64,000 nucleotides of DNA from Aristolochia californica. Lineage: Eukaryota; Streptophyta; Magnoliopsida; Piperales; Aristolochiaceae. The notes under the pieces were generated by a model. The model was given only the letters and a program-made list of their open reading frames with translations, was not told where the DNA came from and searched no databases. Of this stretch, positions 1 to 10,645 are shown piece by piece. The position numbers and the translations under genes were made by a program. The stretch's first letter is position 1; the number at the start of each line of letters is the position of its first letter. The stretch covers positions 26,925,208 to 26,989,207 of the forward strand of contig JARWKL010000009.1 of assembly GCA_029961685.1 (NCBI GenBank), read 5' to 3'.

Positions 1-1357
1 TGTTGATCCCATAACTAGGAAGTTTCCCACCATTAGCCATTGACACTGAAGCTATTGGGCAAGTCTGCACTGGAAGTTGTAACTGTTGGGCTGCAATGAA
101 GCTAATGAAATTGTGGGTACTTCCCAAGTCAACCAAACTCAGAAGTGGTTGATCATTGATGAGGGCACACAATTGCATTATTTTTGGTAGACTGTAAGCC
201 GGTAATGGCGTGTAGGGAAATCTCAGGTTCTTTTCCTTCTTCCAATGGCTCGGTGCTGTCAGGAGCTTCCTCCTCATCATTATCCACTTCTAACCAAAAA
301 AATTTCTGGCATTGATGTCCGAAGGTATATTTTTCATCACAATTATAGCATAAGCCGTGGGACCTTCTGTCTTCCATTTCTGCCCTGTTCAATTTCCTGA
401 TGAATGTCGATTGAGATGCACTTGTTTTGGGCGCCTGAGCAGAGCTTGAAGTGGCTGAATTGTGCCATGGTGGTGTTGTGTGGGGGTTGCCTGCAGACTG
501 TCTTCCTCCCTACCATAGAGGTCTGCGTACCTGAAATTTATGCTTGGCTTCAAGTGCTCTTGCCAAATTCATCGCCCTAGCCAAATCGGTCGGAGCCAGT
601 AGCTCCGCTTCCAGGCGGAAGGCCTCCGTCAAGCCCATTGTAAACAAGCTGACCTGGTGATCCACTCTGACTACTTTGTTGGCCCTGTCCAATTCTCATG
701 AAAGGCCTTTTGGTACTATTCGATCTTGCGCAATTGCCAAAACAACACCAAGTCCCCCAGGGGATTGTTTTGAGCCAGAGGCCCAAACCAGATGGAACAC
801 AAATCCTTAAATTCCTGCCAATTCAAGTCGGGATATTCTATTTCTTCCTGATGGCCTCATAGTTGTGCTTCATCAAGCATATGGAAGGCGGCCAATCCCA
901 CTTTGTCACTATCTGTCGTGTGTTGGTTAGAACAAATTTCTTACACCTGTAAAGCCATATCAGCGAGTCTTCTGAGCCCATAAAAATTGGAAATTCCAAT
1001 TTAGTGTACCTCGGGATTGTCCCTCCCCCGGGACTAAAATTTTCCCCTGTCGTTGGAGGCTCTGTGCGCCCTACATATGGGTGCCCCTGTCTGGGCATAG
1101 GGCTCCTCCCCCATCCCGTGGGTTGGAGCTTCTTCCCCAAACTATATCATATAATCGATGTGATAAATTTTTGAGTTGTAATTTTACCTGTTGGGCAACT
1201 CTACTATCCAACAATGCAATCAGATGTTCTTCGGTTTCCTCTGTTCCTGCTGCTGCTCTGGCATCGTTGTGCTCTCTCTCTATCTCTCTCTCAGTGGTCA
1301 TCATATCTATGAAACTAGCAAGCAATTCATCGTTGGTTGATGATTCTCCCATATTGA
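1..1357 (-). pseudogene. Ty3/gypsy gag-protease fragment (element G1), cut by window edge
   Basis: Read on the minus strand, this is the 5' part of a Ty3/gypsy gag-pol. A gag leader lies near 1080-1350. Capsid-like stretches follow in shifting frames, including PRYTKLEFP near 990-1010 and LTEAFRLEAELLAPTDLA near 590-650. A zinc-knuckle-like CYNCD..GHQC lies near 310-350. The start of a retropepsin-like region reads LVDLGSTHNF near 110-150, where the usual D-S-G catalytic triad is D-L-G. The same motif series occurs in the plus-strand element at 2506-3770, so the two are related. Several frameshifts and the altered protease site make it a pseudogene. RT and integrase would lie left of the window. 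Confidence 0.85.
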
Positions 1358-1373
1358 CCTGCTCTGATACCAA
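1358..1373 (-). other. Primer binding site of gypsy element G1
   Basis: On the minus strand this reads TTGGTATCAGAGCAGG. It resembles the initiator tRNA-Met complement that many plant LTR elements use to prime minus-strand DNA synthesis. It directly follows the LTR end (minus ..ACCACAACA) and precedes the gag region, so it orients the element. Confidence 0.75.
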
Positions 1374-1375
1374 GG

Positions 1376-1665
1376 TGTTGTGGTCTCTGACCATGGACCA
1401 AGTAACCCTATGATGGGTTAGGTTTTCGGGAATTTTTGACCCTGGTTCTAGTTTCTGACTTCTCTCTGGATGACCTATGGTGACCAATGAGGATGAATAC
1501 GGAGCAGAAATGTGAGGGAGAAGAGAAATTGAGACTGGAGAAGGAGATTATGACTCGTCGAATGGAGTCTTCACCTTGGGTTCCGAGGGAACGCTGATTC
1601 TGGTTCCTTTGGGAGAACGCAAATCCCGTGAATGTTTCTTCTTCCCTTCATTCTAACTCAATAGC
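1376..1665 (-). repeat. 5' LTR of gypsy element G1, PBS-proximal part
   Basis: This stretch begins (on the plus strand) TGTTGTGGT next to the primer binding site and runs until the plus-strand element G2 interrupts it at 1666. Its missing part lies at 10161-10338, on the other side of G2. It holds no coding sequence. Confidence 0.65.
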
Positions 1666-2467
1666 TATTATGGACTCAATAGCACACCGAGTCACTCAGA
1701 TGAGGAGAATATGATTCACCGAGTCAAGTACTTTTACTTTCATTATTTATGTTGCTTTTAGTTTCAATTTTCATTGATTAAGTAATAAGGCTTGGATGTA
1801 GGCGTATAAGGAGGATTTATAACCCTAAACTATCATGGCGTTAAATACCCTATTTAAGGGGTAAGGAAGGAGAAATAAAGTAAATTCGAATTTAGAGTAA
1901 TTTAAGGTAAATAGGTTCTTGCTCGAGTTCCCTATTCTAGGGTTCTTGACTTGAATCTTCTTTGCTGTCTTGGTGAGTTCATGGGTGTCTTGAGTGATTG
2001 TGAAAGGAGGGAAAAAGGGAGTTAAACACTACCTTACGAGCTGAATTGTTCTTTCACGGAAATCAGAAAGAAGGAAGGGTTTGTGTGAACCCTTTCTTAG
2101 CCAAGAAGAAGGGAGAGGGACTGCAGGGTTGGAGGTTTCATCAAGAGGTATTTATAATTCTCTTTCCGAGTTTAGAAGGCTTATATTTTGTCTCCTTTAC
2201 ATACAACAACAGTAGATGGATGAATTTAGAAAACCCTACTTCTTGACGTGAATTATAAAAGTGGGGTTTCATACTTGGGTCCTTAAACAGTCCCTCAATT
2301 GGTTGGTTGCATCTATAATTGAGAAAAGGAAACTCCTTTCAACCCTAACGTGGAAGGAGAAAGATAAGAGAGTTCTTTTCACAAAAACTTGATCAAGAAC
2401 TCTCAAGCAGTGTTCGATTCATCAGTACCTCGCCGAGTTACTAGATCCGTGGCTAGGGACCATAACA
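1666..2467 (+). repeat. 5' LTR of gypsy element G2
   Basis: About 802 bp, repeated at 9346-10155. The start is TATTATGGACTC, whereas the right copy has TGTTATGGACTC, so the terminal TG has mutated to TA. The end is CATAACA, followed two bases later by the primer site. Substitutions and small indels between the two LTRs (for example an extra GGAGAATT-like insertion in the right copy near 9723) indicate considerable age. Confidence 0.88.
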
Positions 2468-2469
2468 AC

Positions 2470-2485
2470 TTGGTATCAGAGCAGG
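2470..2485 (+). other. Primer binding site of gypsy element G2
   Basis: The sequence TTGGTATCAGAGCAGG starts two bases after the LTR end and resembles the tRNA-Met complement. The same 16 bases serve the minus-strand element G1 at 1358-1373. Confidence 0.8.
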
Positions 2486-2505
2486 GTAACACAGTAGAGA
2501 ACATC

Positions 2506-3560
2506 ATGAATGAATTAAAAGAGATTATGCTCAGAGGACAGGCAAAGACTGGAAGAAAACTTGATGAATTCATGGAGAGATTTTCTATAATTGATCTTAT
2601 GTGGAGACATTGAATGGAAGGATGGATTGCATGGAGACTGGCCTAACAACTGGAAGGAACACGATTCCAGAGCAAAGAAGAGGAGAACATTCTCATAACA
2701 GAGGGGGAGATGAGTTTACTGGACGCACCAGTTTCTCTGGCCATCAAGGACACTTCAAACAGGGGGGACACTTCAACCAGGGGGGAGGACCCGTTCCTAG
2801 ATATACTAAACTTGAATTCCCTACTTATAATGGGTCAGAAGATCCTTTGATCAGGCTCTATCAATGCAAAAAAAATTTACCCATCAAAGAATTGCAGCTT
2901 ATGATAAAGTCCAGTTGGTTGTCTTCCACTTACTGGGGGAAGCACAACTCTCGTTTCAGCAAGTCGAGGTTGATAGAGAGGTGATCGATTGGGATGTGTT
3001 TAAAAATTTATGCTCTCTCCATTTTGGTCCTCATGCTTACAGCAACCCTTTGGGGGATTTGGTTTTGTTACGCCAAACTGGTTCAGTGGAGCAATATCAA
3101 CAACAGTTCCAGGAAAAATTAGCCAGAGCACGCAGTATGGTACATGGGGACCAGCAAGTACCGCTATTTACAGCCGGCCTTACTGAGTCGTTATGGCTGG
3201 AGGTGGAGCTCTATGCACCTATTGACTTATCCAACGCTATGAATATAGCCCGTGCTTTAGAATTTTGACAGAAGGTCTAGCACAGACGACCCCCATGGAC
3301 AGGGAACAGGAGCACTTCCTCCACATGGCAAGGCCGGCGTACTTATCCTCAGGGGGTTCAGTCACCAGTACCTCCTCCATGACACACTTCAAGTAATACT
3401 TTGTCTAGGGATATGCGATCAAGCAGTCATCCACCTCAGCACATAAAAAAATTTACTAGTGCTGAGATGGCGGAAAGGAGGTCTAAAAATCTGTGTTACA
3501 ACTGTGATGAACAGTTTCTAGCTGGTCATTAGTGCAAAAGGTTGTTTTGGCTAGAATTGG
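2506..3560 (+). pseudogene. Ty3/gypsy gag (element G2), frameshifted
   Basis: Gag is the capsid and nucleocapsid precursor that packages element RNA. The likely start is the ATG at 2506 (MNELKEIMLRG), soon after the primer site. The reading breaks near 2612 and again near 2865, and resumes in other frames. A retrotransposon-gag domain is visible from about 2790 (PRYTKLEFPTYNGSEDP) to 3268 (LTESLWLEVELYAPIDL). The nucleocapsid zinc knuckle near 3493-3537 reads CYNCDEQFLAGH and then hits an in-frame stop just before the last Cys. At least two frameshifts plus this stop mean no functional Gag. The minus-strand gag at 80-1350 is its relative. Confidence 0.85.
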
Positions 3561-4134
3561 ATGAAGTCGATGATCCAGATGATACAGACGAGAGGATAGA
3601 GGACGAGCCACCAAAAATATCCTTGCATGCCATTACTGAGCAGAAATCACCCAAAACCATGCAAGTCAGAGCTCAGGTCTTCGATCGGGAACTCATGGGA
3701 CTAGTGGATTCAGGGAGTACCCACAATTTTCTTAATTTAACTGCGGCTCAGCACCTACAATTATAGATTCTTCCACATCCGATAGCCACAGTCTCAGTGG
3801 CCAATGGGGAGAAGGTTCCTAGATACGGAATGAGCAAGGCGGTAAATTTTTCTATTGGCACTACTTTGTTCCATGCTGAGTTTTTTGATATTCCTCTTGC
3901 TGGTTTTGATATGGTGTTGGGAATAAAATGGTTGCAAACATTGGGACCCATTCTATGGGACTTCTCTGCATTGATAATGAGTTTTGTCTTACGCAGTATC
4001 CAAGTACTACTACAAGGAAGTCAAACGGATACACAACATCACATTCATTCTATGACTGCCTTGGTTAATCCAAACAACACTATTGATATTCTTATTGATG
4101 AGTTCTCCAACCTTTTCTGTGAGCCTACAGGGCT
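3542..4134 (+). pseudogene. Ty3/gypsy aspartic protease region (element G2)
   Basis: The protease would cleave the Gag-Pol polyprotein. The active-site motif LVDSGSTHNF is intact near 3700-3730, and the downstream region reads MVLGIKWLQTLGPILWDF near 3910-3965, typical of plant gypsy proteases. A stop at 3763 separates the active-site half from the rest, so the domain is broken. The region ends in the 27-base C run at 4135-4161, which would encode polyproline in the linker to RT. Confidence 0.82.
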
Positions 4135-4161
4135 CCCCCCCCCCCCCCCCCCCCCCCCCCC
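4135..4161 (+). repeat. Homopolymer run of 27 C
   Basis: An uninterrupted run of 27 cytosines sits at the protease-RT linker of element G2. In the pol frame it reads as prolines. Its exact length may be uncertain because long homopolymers are hard to sequence. Confidence 0.95.
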
Positions 4162-4179
4162 TTGAGACACTGTGATCAC

Positions 4180-5450
4180 CGGATATGTTTGAAAACTAAG
4201 TATGATGTGGTAGTTGTTCGACCGTATCGGTATCCTCACCTCTAGAAAGATGAGATCAAGAGACAGTGTCAGGCGATGCTTCAACAGGGTCTTATTAGCA
4301 GCAGCAGGTCCCCCTTCTCTTCACCTGTTCTGCTCGTGAATAAACATGATGGGACTTGGCACTTTTGTGTTGATTATCAGGAATTGAAAACGCAGACAGT
4401 GAAAGATAAGTTTCCAATTCCGGTGGTGGACGAGCTCCTCGATGAGCTACATGGGTCGTGGGTCGTGGGTCTTCACCAAATTGGACTTCAGTCTGGTTAT
4501 CATCAGATTCGCATGCATCCTGCAGACATTGAAAAGACGGTGTTCCGCACACATCACAACCACTTTGAATTTATGGTCATGCCTTTCGAGTTGTCAAATG
4601 CTCCTTCCATTTTCCAGGCACTGATGAAAGAGGTATTTAGCTCTTACCTTCGAAAATTTGTACTTGTATTTTTTGATGATATACTCATATATAGCAAGTC
4701 TAGAGAGGAACATTTAGCCCATTTTAGGATTGTGTTTGACTTATTACGAGCACATCAACTGTATTTGAAGAAGTCCAAATGCTTCTTTGGGGCATCTCAT
4801 GTTGCTTACCTTGGCCATATTATTTCCCATGAGGGGGTCAATGCAGATTCTGAGAAGATTCAGGCCATTAGTGAGTGGCCACAGCCTCAGTCTTGCTCAA
4901 CATTACGCGGATTCTTGGGTTTGCCAGGTTATTACCGAAATTTATTCGGAGTTATGGTCCTTTGGCAGCACCTCTGACAAACCTCCTCAAGAAGAATTCC
5001 TTCGATTGGAACGGAGAGGCTTCCGGATTTTGATGACTTATTTGTGGTGGAATGCAATGCTTCTGGAGGGGGCATTGGGGCCGTGTTACAACAGAACTCA
5101 CACCCCATTGCTTATCCCAGTCGACAGTTGGCTTCTCGTTATCAAAAATTGGCTGCATATGAATGAGAGTTGATCGGGTTGGCCAAGGCAGTCCAACACT
5201 GGAGGCCTTATTTATGGGGTCGTACTTTTCTCATCCGTACTAATCATAATAGTCTCAAGTTCTTATGTGATCAGAGCCACACTACTTCACCACAATAGCA
5301 TTGGATCAGTAAGTTGGTGGGCTTTGATTTCTCAGTTGAGTATCGTGCAGGACGATTAAACAAGGCAGCGGATGCCTTGTCCAAGCATTTTGAACACCAG
5401 CAGCTCATATATGCCATCAACCAGCCGCATTTCCTCATCCTAAACATGGT
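4180..5450 (+). pseudogene. Ty3/gypsy reverse transcriptase and RNase H (element G2)
   Basis: RT and RNase H copy element RNA into DNA. The longest open stretch (4276-4977) carries VDYQELKTQTVKDKFPIP, the fingers/palm segment MPFELSNAPSIFQALM, and the catalytic FVLVFFDDILIYSK, with FFDD at 4669-4680. The upstream catalytic motif FTKLDF is in a different frame from QSGYHQI because of a shift near a local GGGTCGT duplication at about 4455. After 4977 the frame shifts again. RNase H-like sequence (for example a HYSLKFL-like segment and RAGRLNKAADALSKH) follows to about 5400 with further stops. It is inactive. Confidence 0.88.
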
Positions 5451-5479
5451 GCGCAATGCACATGTCACACTTCCACAAC

Positions 5480-6409
5480 TACAGTAGCTGCGTAGAAAGA
5501 TTTCAGAAGGGCAGATGGATTCCAAGTGGTCCGTTCAGGATTCACTCATTTGTTATAAACAGTGGATTTACCTCTTGCCCACGTCCAAGCTGTTTTCAGT
5601 CATTCTCTCGGCTTATCACGATTCTACTCATAAGGGGTTATGGAAAATGTTGATGCGTATTCGAGCAGATTTCTACTGGCAAGCTATGAAGACCTCCATT
5701 GCCACATATGTCTTCGACTGTCAGGTATGTCAATGAAACAAATCCGAGAATTTGAGTCCAGCGCGTCTTCTACAACCTCTCGCCCTCCCTACTCAGGTAT
5801 CGGCAGATATTTCGATGGACTTTGTGGAGGGTCTTCCACTCTCAGCCAGGAAATCAGGTTTGTTCGTGGTGGTTGATTGGTTCTCCAAGTATGGTCATTT
5901 TATTCTGATGGCTCACCCCTACACGACAACTCGCATGGCACATACTTTCCTGGAGCATATTGTCCATTTACATGGCATCCCAGAATCTATTGTCAATGAT
6001 CGGGATGTGGTATTCATCAGTACGTTCTGGAGGGAAATTTTTCGTCTGAGTGGTACTAAATTGAAATTTTCCTCCGCATATCATCCTCAGATGGATGGTC
6101 AAACCGAGGTGGTTAATCGGACCATCGAAATGTATCTCAGGTGCTTTGTTGGAGATCGACCAAAACAATGGGTTCAGTGGCTTCCATGTGCAGAATACTG
6201 TTACAACACTTCATTCCACTCAGCCTTGCAATCCTCTCCTTTTCGGGTTCTTTATGGGAGAGATCCCCCACGGCTTCTCTCTTCTACCAGAGGTTCCACC
6301 CACGTGGACACCATTGATGAGGCACTCCTGGATTGAGATCAGGTGTCGAAGACTATTATCGACCGTCTACAACAGGCTCAGGACCGGATGGCGAGTGCAT
6401 ACAAGAAGG
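5480..6409 (+). pseudogene. Ty3/gypsy integrase, N-terminal zinc and catalytic core (element G2)
   Basis: Integrase joins the DNA copy to the host chromosome. A degraded HHCC region is visible near 5600-5735 (ending in CQVCQ). The DDE core runs in one frame from 5752 to 6336: first Asp in SMDFVEGLPLS, second in VNDRDVVF, and Glu in GQTEVVNRTIEMYL. Frameshifts separate the zinc and core segments, and a stop lies at 6334. The C-terminal domain is cut off by the hAT insertion at 6418 and resumes at 8896. Confidence 0.88.
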
Positions 6410-6417
6410 GACACCGG
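6410..6417 (+). other. Target-site duplication of hAT1, left copy
   Basis: GACACCGG here and GACACTGG at 8896-8903 differ at one base. An 8-bp duplication is the hallmark of hAT-superfamily insertion. Confidence 0.85.
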
Positions 6418-7027
6418 TAGGGGTGGCATCGAGCCGAGCCAAGCCAAGCCCTAACCTGCTTATGTTCGAGTCAAGCTTGATTTAAATATTTTGAGCCGAG
6501 CCTCATCTCGAGCCTAAAATTGTTATCGAGCTCGAGCCCAACGAGTTCAAGCTGAGCTTCGAGCCGAGCTCGAGCCTCAACATACATTTAAAACTTTTCA
6601 AAAAATATATATCGAATAAAATGTATATAAAATTATGCATACATTTTACATAAAATTGGGCATGACCTCTACATAAAATTGGGCATAACCTATATATATA
6701 ATACGTGTATAAGATTGGGCATAAACTCTACTTAAAATTGAGCATACTCTATATACATAATACAAGTATAAAATTCGGCATGACCTCTACTTAAAATTGG
6801 GCATAATCAATATACATAATACCTGCATAAACACTCTATAAACACTCCATAAAATTTCTATACATTCCATAAACGCTCCATGAAATTGTTTATACACTCC
6901 ATAAAATAGTCTAAACACTCCATACACTACATGACATTATAAATAAACTCCATACAATAATCAAACACAAAAAAATTAAATGAAATATCACTATCAATTT
7001 ACAATCACCCAAATAAAAACTATAAAT

Positions 7028-7560
7028 CCTTTAAATAAAATCCTATTACTATTAGAGACTTACTAGAAAATTACAAGTAATATTTTAAATTTTTCTTAGG
7101 AAAGTTAAATGGACCACTTATTGCCTTTTCTAAGGAAATAAATAAAAACTAACAATTAATCTAATATATTATTATACTTATCGATAAATTTGTAATCACA
7201 TAAAATGTCAAACACAAAATTGTTATGAAAATCGTCTCATGCTCAAAGTATTATATCATCAACTGTCAAATACTTATTCAAAAATTTTCTATATGGTTTT
7301 CTAACCCATCTTAGCAAGAAAATCTTACTCAGAAAATTATATGATTTTTAAAAAATAATTTATAATTAGAAAAATATTTCGAAAAAACATGAGGCACTAG
7401 TGGTCCTTATATTTCTACTAAAAATGTCTTTTCAATATTTATTGAAAAAACCACTAATAGTCTCTAGAAACGTATTTCTACTAAAATATCTTTTCAATTT
7501 CTTTAAGAGCCAAGAGGAAGGGACAAAGAGTTTTTTTTTCCTTGTTTATGATCTCACACG
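7028..7560. repeat. Direct repeat copy 1 inside hAT1
   Basis: An AT-rich stretch with a clear but diverged second copy at 7826-8305. Shared landmarks are ATTACTATTAG, the stretch CTTATCGATAAATTT, and the end GATCTCRCACGT. Copy 1 is about 50 bp longer because of a small internal duplication near 7380-7500. Confidence 0.8.
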
Positions 7561-7825
7561 TAGGGGTGGATTTGAATAAATTATACATAAAATTATGCAT
7601 ACATTTTTAAAAAATATAATGATAGGGGAGGTTCAGGATTGATTTTCAATAATGGATTAAAATGCACCAATACTAATCTTTTTTACTCCAATTGTTGTCT
7701 AGCTTGTTTTGTAATTTTTGAATTTGGCCATAATTTATTATGGCCTCCTTAGTGCCCCCAGATGAAAATTTATATTTTAGAAAGAACTAAAAATATTTTT
7801 CCTATGTTACATATTCCCAAAAAAA

Positions 7826-8305
7826 CCTTTAAATAAAATCTTATTACTATTAGTGACTTATTAGAAAATTACAAGAAATATTTTAAATTTTTCTTAGGAA
7901 AGTGAAATGGACCTTTTATTGCCTCTTCTAGGGAAATAAATAAAAATTAATAATCAATCTAATATATTATTATACTTATCGATAAATTTTTAATTAAAAA
8001 AAATATCAAACACAAAATTGCAATGAAAATTGCTTCATGTTAAAAGTATTACAGCATCAACGGTTAAATACTTATTCAAAAAAAAATTATACAGTTTTCT
8101 TTCTCAACTTGGTACAAAAATCTTACCTAGAAAATTATATGATTTTTAATAAAAAATTTCAATTAGAAAAATATTTTAAAAAAATGACACACTAATAGTT
8201 TATAGAAACTTATTTCTATAAAATTTATTTTTAATTTTTTTTCGAGAGCAATGAGGAAGAGAGTTTAAGGAAAAAGTTTTTTTTTTTTACTTTATGATCT
8301 CGCAC
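7826..8305. repeat. Direct repeat copy 2 inside hAT1
   Basis: Second copy of the 7028-7560 segment in the same orientation, about 480 bp. The stretch between the copies (7561-7825) and the GC-rich segment that follows (8306-8720) are unrelated to the repeat. Confidence 0.8.
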
Positions 8306-8895
8306 GTGCGAAATCATCTTCGCGCGGGGGAGGGGAAGATTATTTCTCCCCTAATTTCTCCCCTGAACTTAGGATCTAGTTTTCCACCGCAGAGGGAAGG
8401 GGGTTACGGCGTGGGGGAGGACCTGTCGTTGGGAATGATGGTTGTGACAGAGGCGGCGACGACGAAAGCGGCGGTGACAGAAGCGGCGGTGACGGCGAGG
8501 AGAGGAAGAAATTGAACGGACGGCCACAGAGGCAGCCAGCGGGCAGCTACGACGGGGGTAGAGACGGCTGGCGAACAGCTGCGACGGCGGAAGAGGCGGC
8601 GACAACAGCCGACGGGAGGGGCTCGGCGGTGACGAGGGGAGGAAAAAAATTTACCCCCCTTCGCTCTCGATTCCGTTCCCCCGATCCCGATCCCGATACC
8701 GATCCGACTGACCTCGAGCCAGCTCGCGAGCCAAAGAACCAAACCTAGCTTCGGTCGAGTTCAGCTCGTTAAGGTAAACGAGCCGATTTTGGTGCTCGTG
8801 CTCTGCTCGAGCTTGATAGATAACGAATCAAACCGAGCCGGTACCGAGCAGAACTCGAGCCGCTCGTGAGCTGGCTCGGTTCAAAGCCACCCCTA

Positions 8896-9345
8896 GACAC
8901 TGGGATGTCTCTTACAAGGTAGGGGAATATGTTTGGCTACGCCTCCGACAGTACCAACAGCAGTCCCTCGTGGGGCTGTTGCGCCATAACTTCTCCCCCA
9001 AGTATTTTGGGCCTTTCACCATTTTTCAACGCGTAGGGCAGGTGGAGTATCAAATACAATTGTTGGACACGGCGAAGTTGAATGATGTGTTTCTTGTCTC
9101 ACTCCTGAAACCACAAGGGGTCACCACCTACTTCCCCTCCATTCCTTCCTTCAGTGAACAAGGGCCACGTCATTCTGACACCCTACGCGGTGTTACGAGC
9201 ACGTTTGAACGAATCAGTGGGAGAATCTCGTGCAGTGGACCGCTACAGACCCAGATGCAGCAACATGGGAGCGATTGGAGACCTTCAAACAGGTCTATCT
9301 AGCTTACGAGCTTGAGGACAAGCTCTTTCTCCAAGGGGAAATAGA
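8896..9345 (+). pseudogene. Ty3/gypsy integrase C-terminus and chromodomain-like tail (element G2)
   Basis: This continues the integrase across the hAT insertion: VSYKVGEYVWLRL, then NFSPKYFGPFTIFQRVG near 8987-9040, then KLNDVFLVSLLKPQG near 9075-9118. A chromodomain-like segment follows near 9205-9345, readable in a second frame as LVQWTATDPDAATWE. In chromoviruses such a tail is thought to steer integration toward particular chromatin. A frameshift near 9225 breaks the domain. The reading runs into the right LTR. Confidence 0.8.
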
Positions 9346-10155
9346 TGTTATGGACTCAATAGCACACCGAGTCACTCAGAGGAGGAGACAATAACTCACC
9401 GAGTCACCTACTTTTACTTTCATTATTTATGTTGTTTTTAGTTTCAATTTTCATTGATTATGTAATACGGCTTCGCTGTAGGGGTATAAGGGGGATTTAA
9501 CCCTAAACTATCATGGTGTGAAATACCCAATTTAAGGGGTAAGGAAGGAGAAATAAAGTAAGTTCGAATTTAGAGTAATTTAGGGTAAATAGGTTTTTGC
9601 TCGAGTTCCCTACTCTAGGGTTCTTGACGTGAATCTTCTTTGTTGTCTTGGTGAGTTCATGGGTGTCTTGAGTGATTGTGAAAGGAGGGAAAAAGAGAGT
9701 TAAACACTACCATACGAGCTGAAGGAGAATTCTTGTTCTTTCACGGAAATCAGAAAGAAGGTAGAGTTTGCGTGAACCCTTTCTCAGCCAAGAAGAAGGG
9801 AGAGGGACTGTTGGGTTGGAGGTTTCATCAGGAGGTATTTATAATTCTCTTTCCGAGTTTAGAAGGGTTATATTTTGTCTCCTTTATGTACAACAACAGT
9901 TAATGCATGAATTTAGAAAACCCTACTTCTTGACATGAATTATAAAAGTGGGGTTTCTTACTTGGGTCCTTAAACAGTCCCTCAATTGGTTGGTTGCATC
10001 TATAATTGAGAAAAGGAAACTCATTTTCAACCCTAACGTGGAAGGAGAAAGATAAGAGAGTTATTTTCACAAAAATGTGATCAAGAACCCTCAAGCAGTG
10101 CTGGATTCATCAGTACCTCGCCTAGTTACTAGATCCATGGCTAGGGACCATAACA
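9346..10155 (+). repeat. 3' LTR of gypsy element G2
   Basis: About 810 bp, opening TGTTATGGACTC and closing CATAACA, matching 1666-2467. A purine-rich tract (AAGGGGAAATAGA) sits just before it and would prime plus-strand synthesis. Confidence 0.88.
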
Positions 10156-10160
10156 ACAGG

Positions 10161-10338
10161 CTCATAAACAGGGGCTCCAGTTCAAGTGTTGAGAATTATT
10201 ACAAAACTGCCCTTTGGCCTTAAAATTATTGACCTAAAGAATATAAACACCTAATGCACGTCACTTCTCTACTGAGTCACAGAGTCGACTTGTCCTCTTC
10301 GCCTCTGGGATACTCGTTCCGCTATCGAGTCCACAACA
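10161..10338 (-). repeat. LTR of gypsy element G1, distal part
   Basis: On the minus strand this ends the LTR with TGTTGTGGACTCGATAGC (10338 leftward), which resembles the start of the G2 LTR. Together with 1376-1665 it makes an LTR of about 470 bp that was split when G2 inserted. It follows that G1 is the older insertion. Confidence 0.65.
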
Positions 10339-10379
10339 TTACGGCTTAAATCATTAATTACAGAACTTAGCTTCCAAAT

Positions 10380-10645
10380 AACAAAGCATATGTAACTCCA
10401 TTGTGACAATCATGTGGCCATTCACATTGAAAATAATTGAGTTTACTATGAAGCAATAAAATACATTGAAATAGATTGTCATTTTGTTTGAGAAAAATTA
10501 CAAGCCGGTGTCATATATATGTAGTATATTCCTTCTAAAAATCTACTAATAGATATTTTTACAAAGGCAATCATAGTAGGACCTCTCTCTGTCAGTTGCT
10601 CCAAGTTGGGAATATTTTATGTTTTTGCACCATCTTGAGGGGGAG
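10380..10645 (+). pseudogene. Ty1/copia RNase H C-terminus with polypurine tract
   Basis: A degraded copia RNase H end: the reading resembles a HFVREKI segment near 10480-10500, then SKNLLIDIFTKA near 10540-10570 and CSKLGIFYVFAPS near 10600-10630. These are the conserved last motifs of copia pol. The purine tract TTGAGGGGGAG follows at about 10634-10644, and TGTTAAAG begins what would be a 3' LTR. It is a small remnant distinct from the copia pol that starts near 10780. Confidence 0.6.

Larger units (their letters stand above)
6418..8895. mobile_element. Non-autonomous hAT-type transposon, hAT1
   Basis: The element opens TAGGGGTGGCATCGAGCC and closes with GCCACCCCTA, giving short inverted termini like those of many plant hAT elements. 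It is bordered by an 8-bp duplication (GACACYGG). Both ends are dense in CGAGC and its complement GCTCG: at least nine CGAGC in the left ~170 bp, and many of either orientation in the right ~190 bp. This is the subterminal-repeat layout that hAT transposases bind. No transposase is present. The interior is AT-rich with a large direct duplication (7028-7560 and 7826-8305) and then a GC-rich stretch (8290-8720). It splits the integrase of G2 cleanly: joining the flanks restores the phase of the reading frame. Confidence 0.85.
1666..10155 (+). mobile_element. Ty3/gypsy chromodomain retrotransposon G2, carrying a nested hAT element
   Basis: Two long direct repeats (1666-2467 and 9346-10155) flank gag, protease, RT, RNase H, integrase and a chromodomain-like tail in the order expected of a Ty3/gypsy chromovirus. 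A tRNA-Met primer site follows the left LTR and a purine tract (AAGGGGAAATAGA) precedes the right LTR. Removing the hAT insertion at 6418-8895 leaves about 6 kb, a normal size. The flanking pentamers are atagc (1661-1665) and acagg (10156-10160), which match at three of five positions. This is consistent with an old, eroded target duplication. Many stops and frameshifts show it cannot move on its own. Confidence 0.9.

Noticed and set aside
4045..4284. Minus-strand frame with a polyglycine run
   Set aside because: It is the antisense shadow of the 27-base C run in the gypsy pol.
8404..8748. Overlapping Arg/Pro/Ala-rich frames on both strands of the GC-rich block
   Set aside because: GC-rich sequence lacks stop codons by composition; no domain or codon-like pattern is visible. 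Kept only as a composition anomaly.
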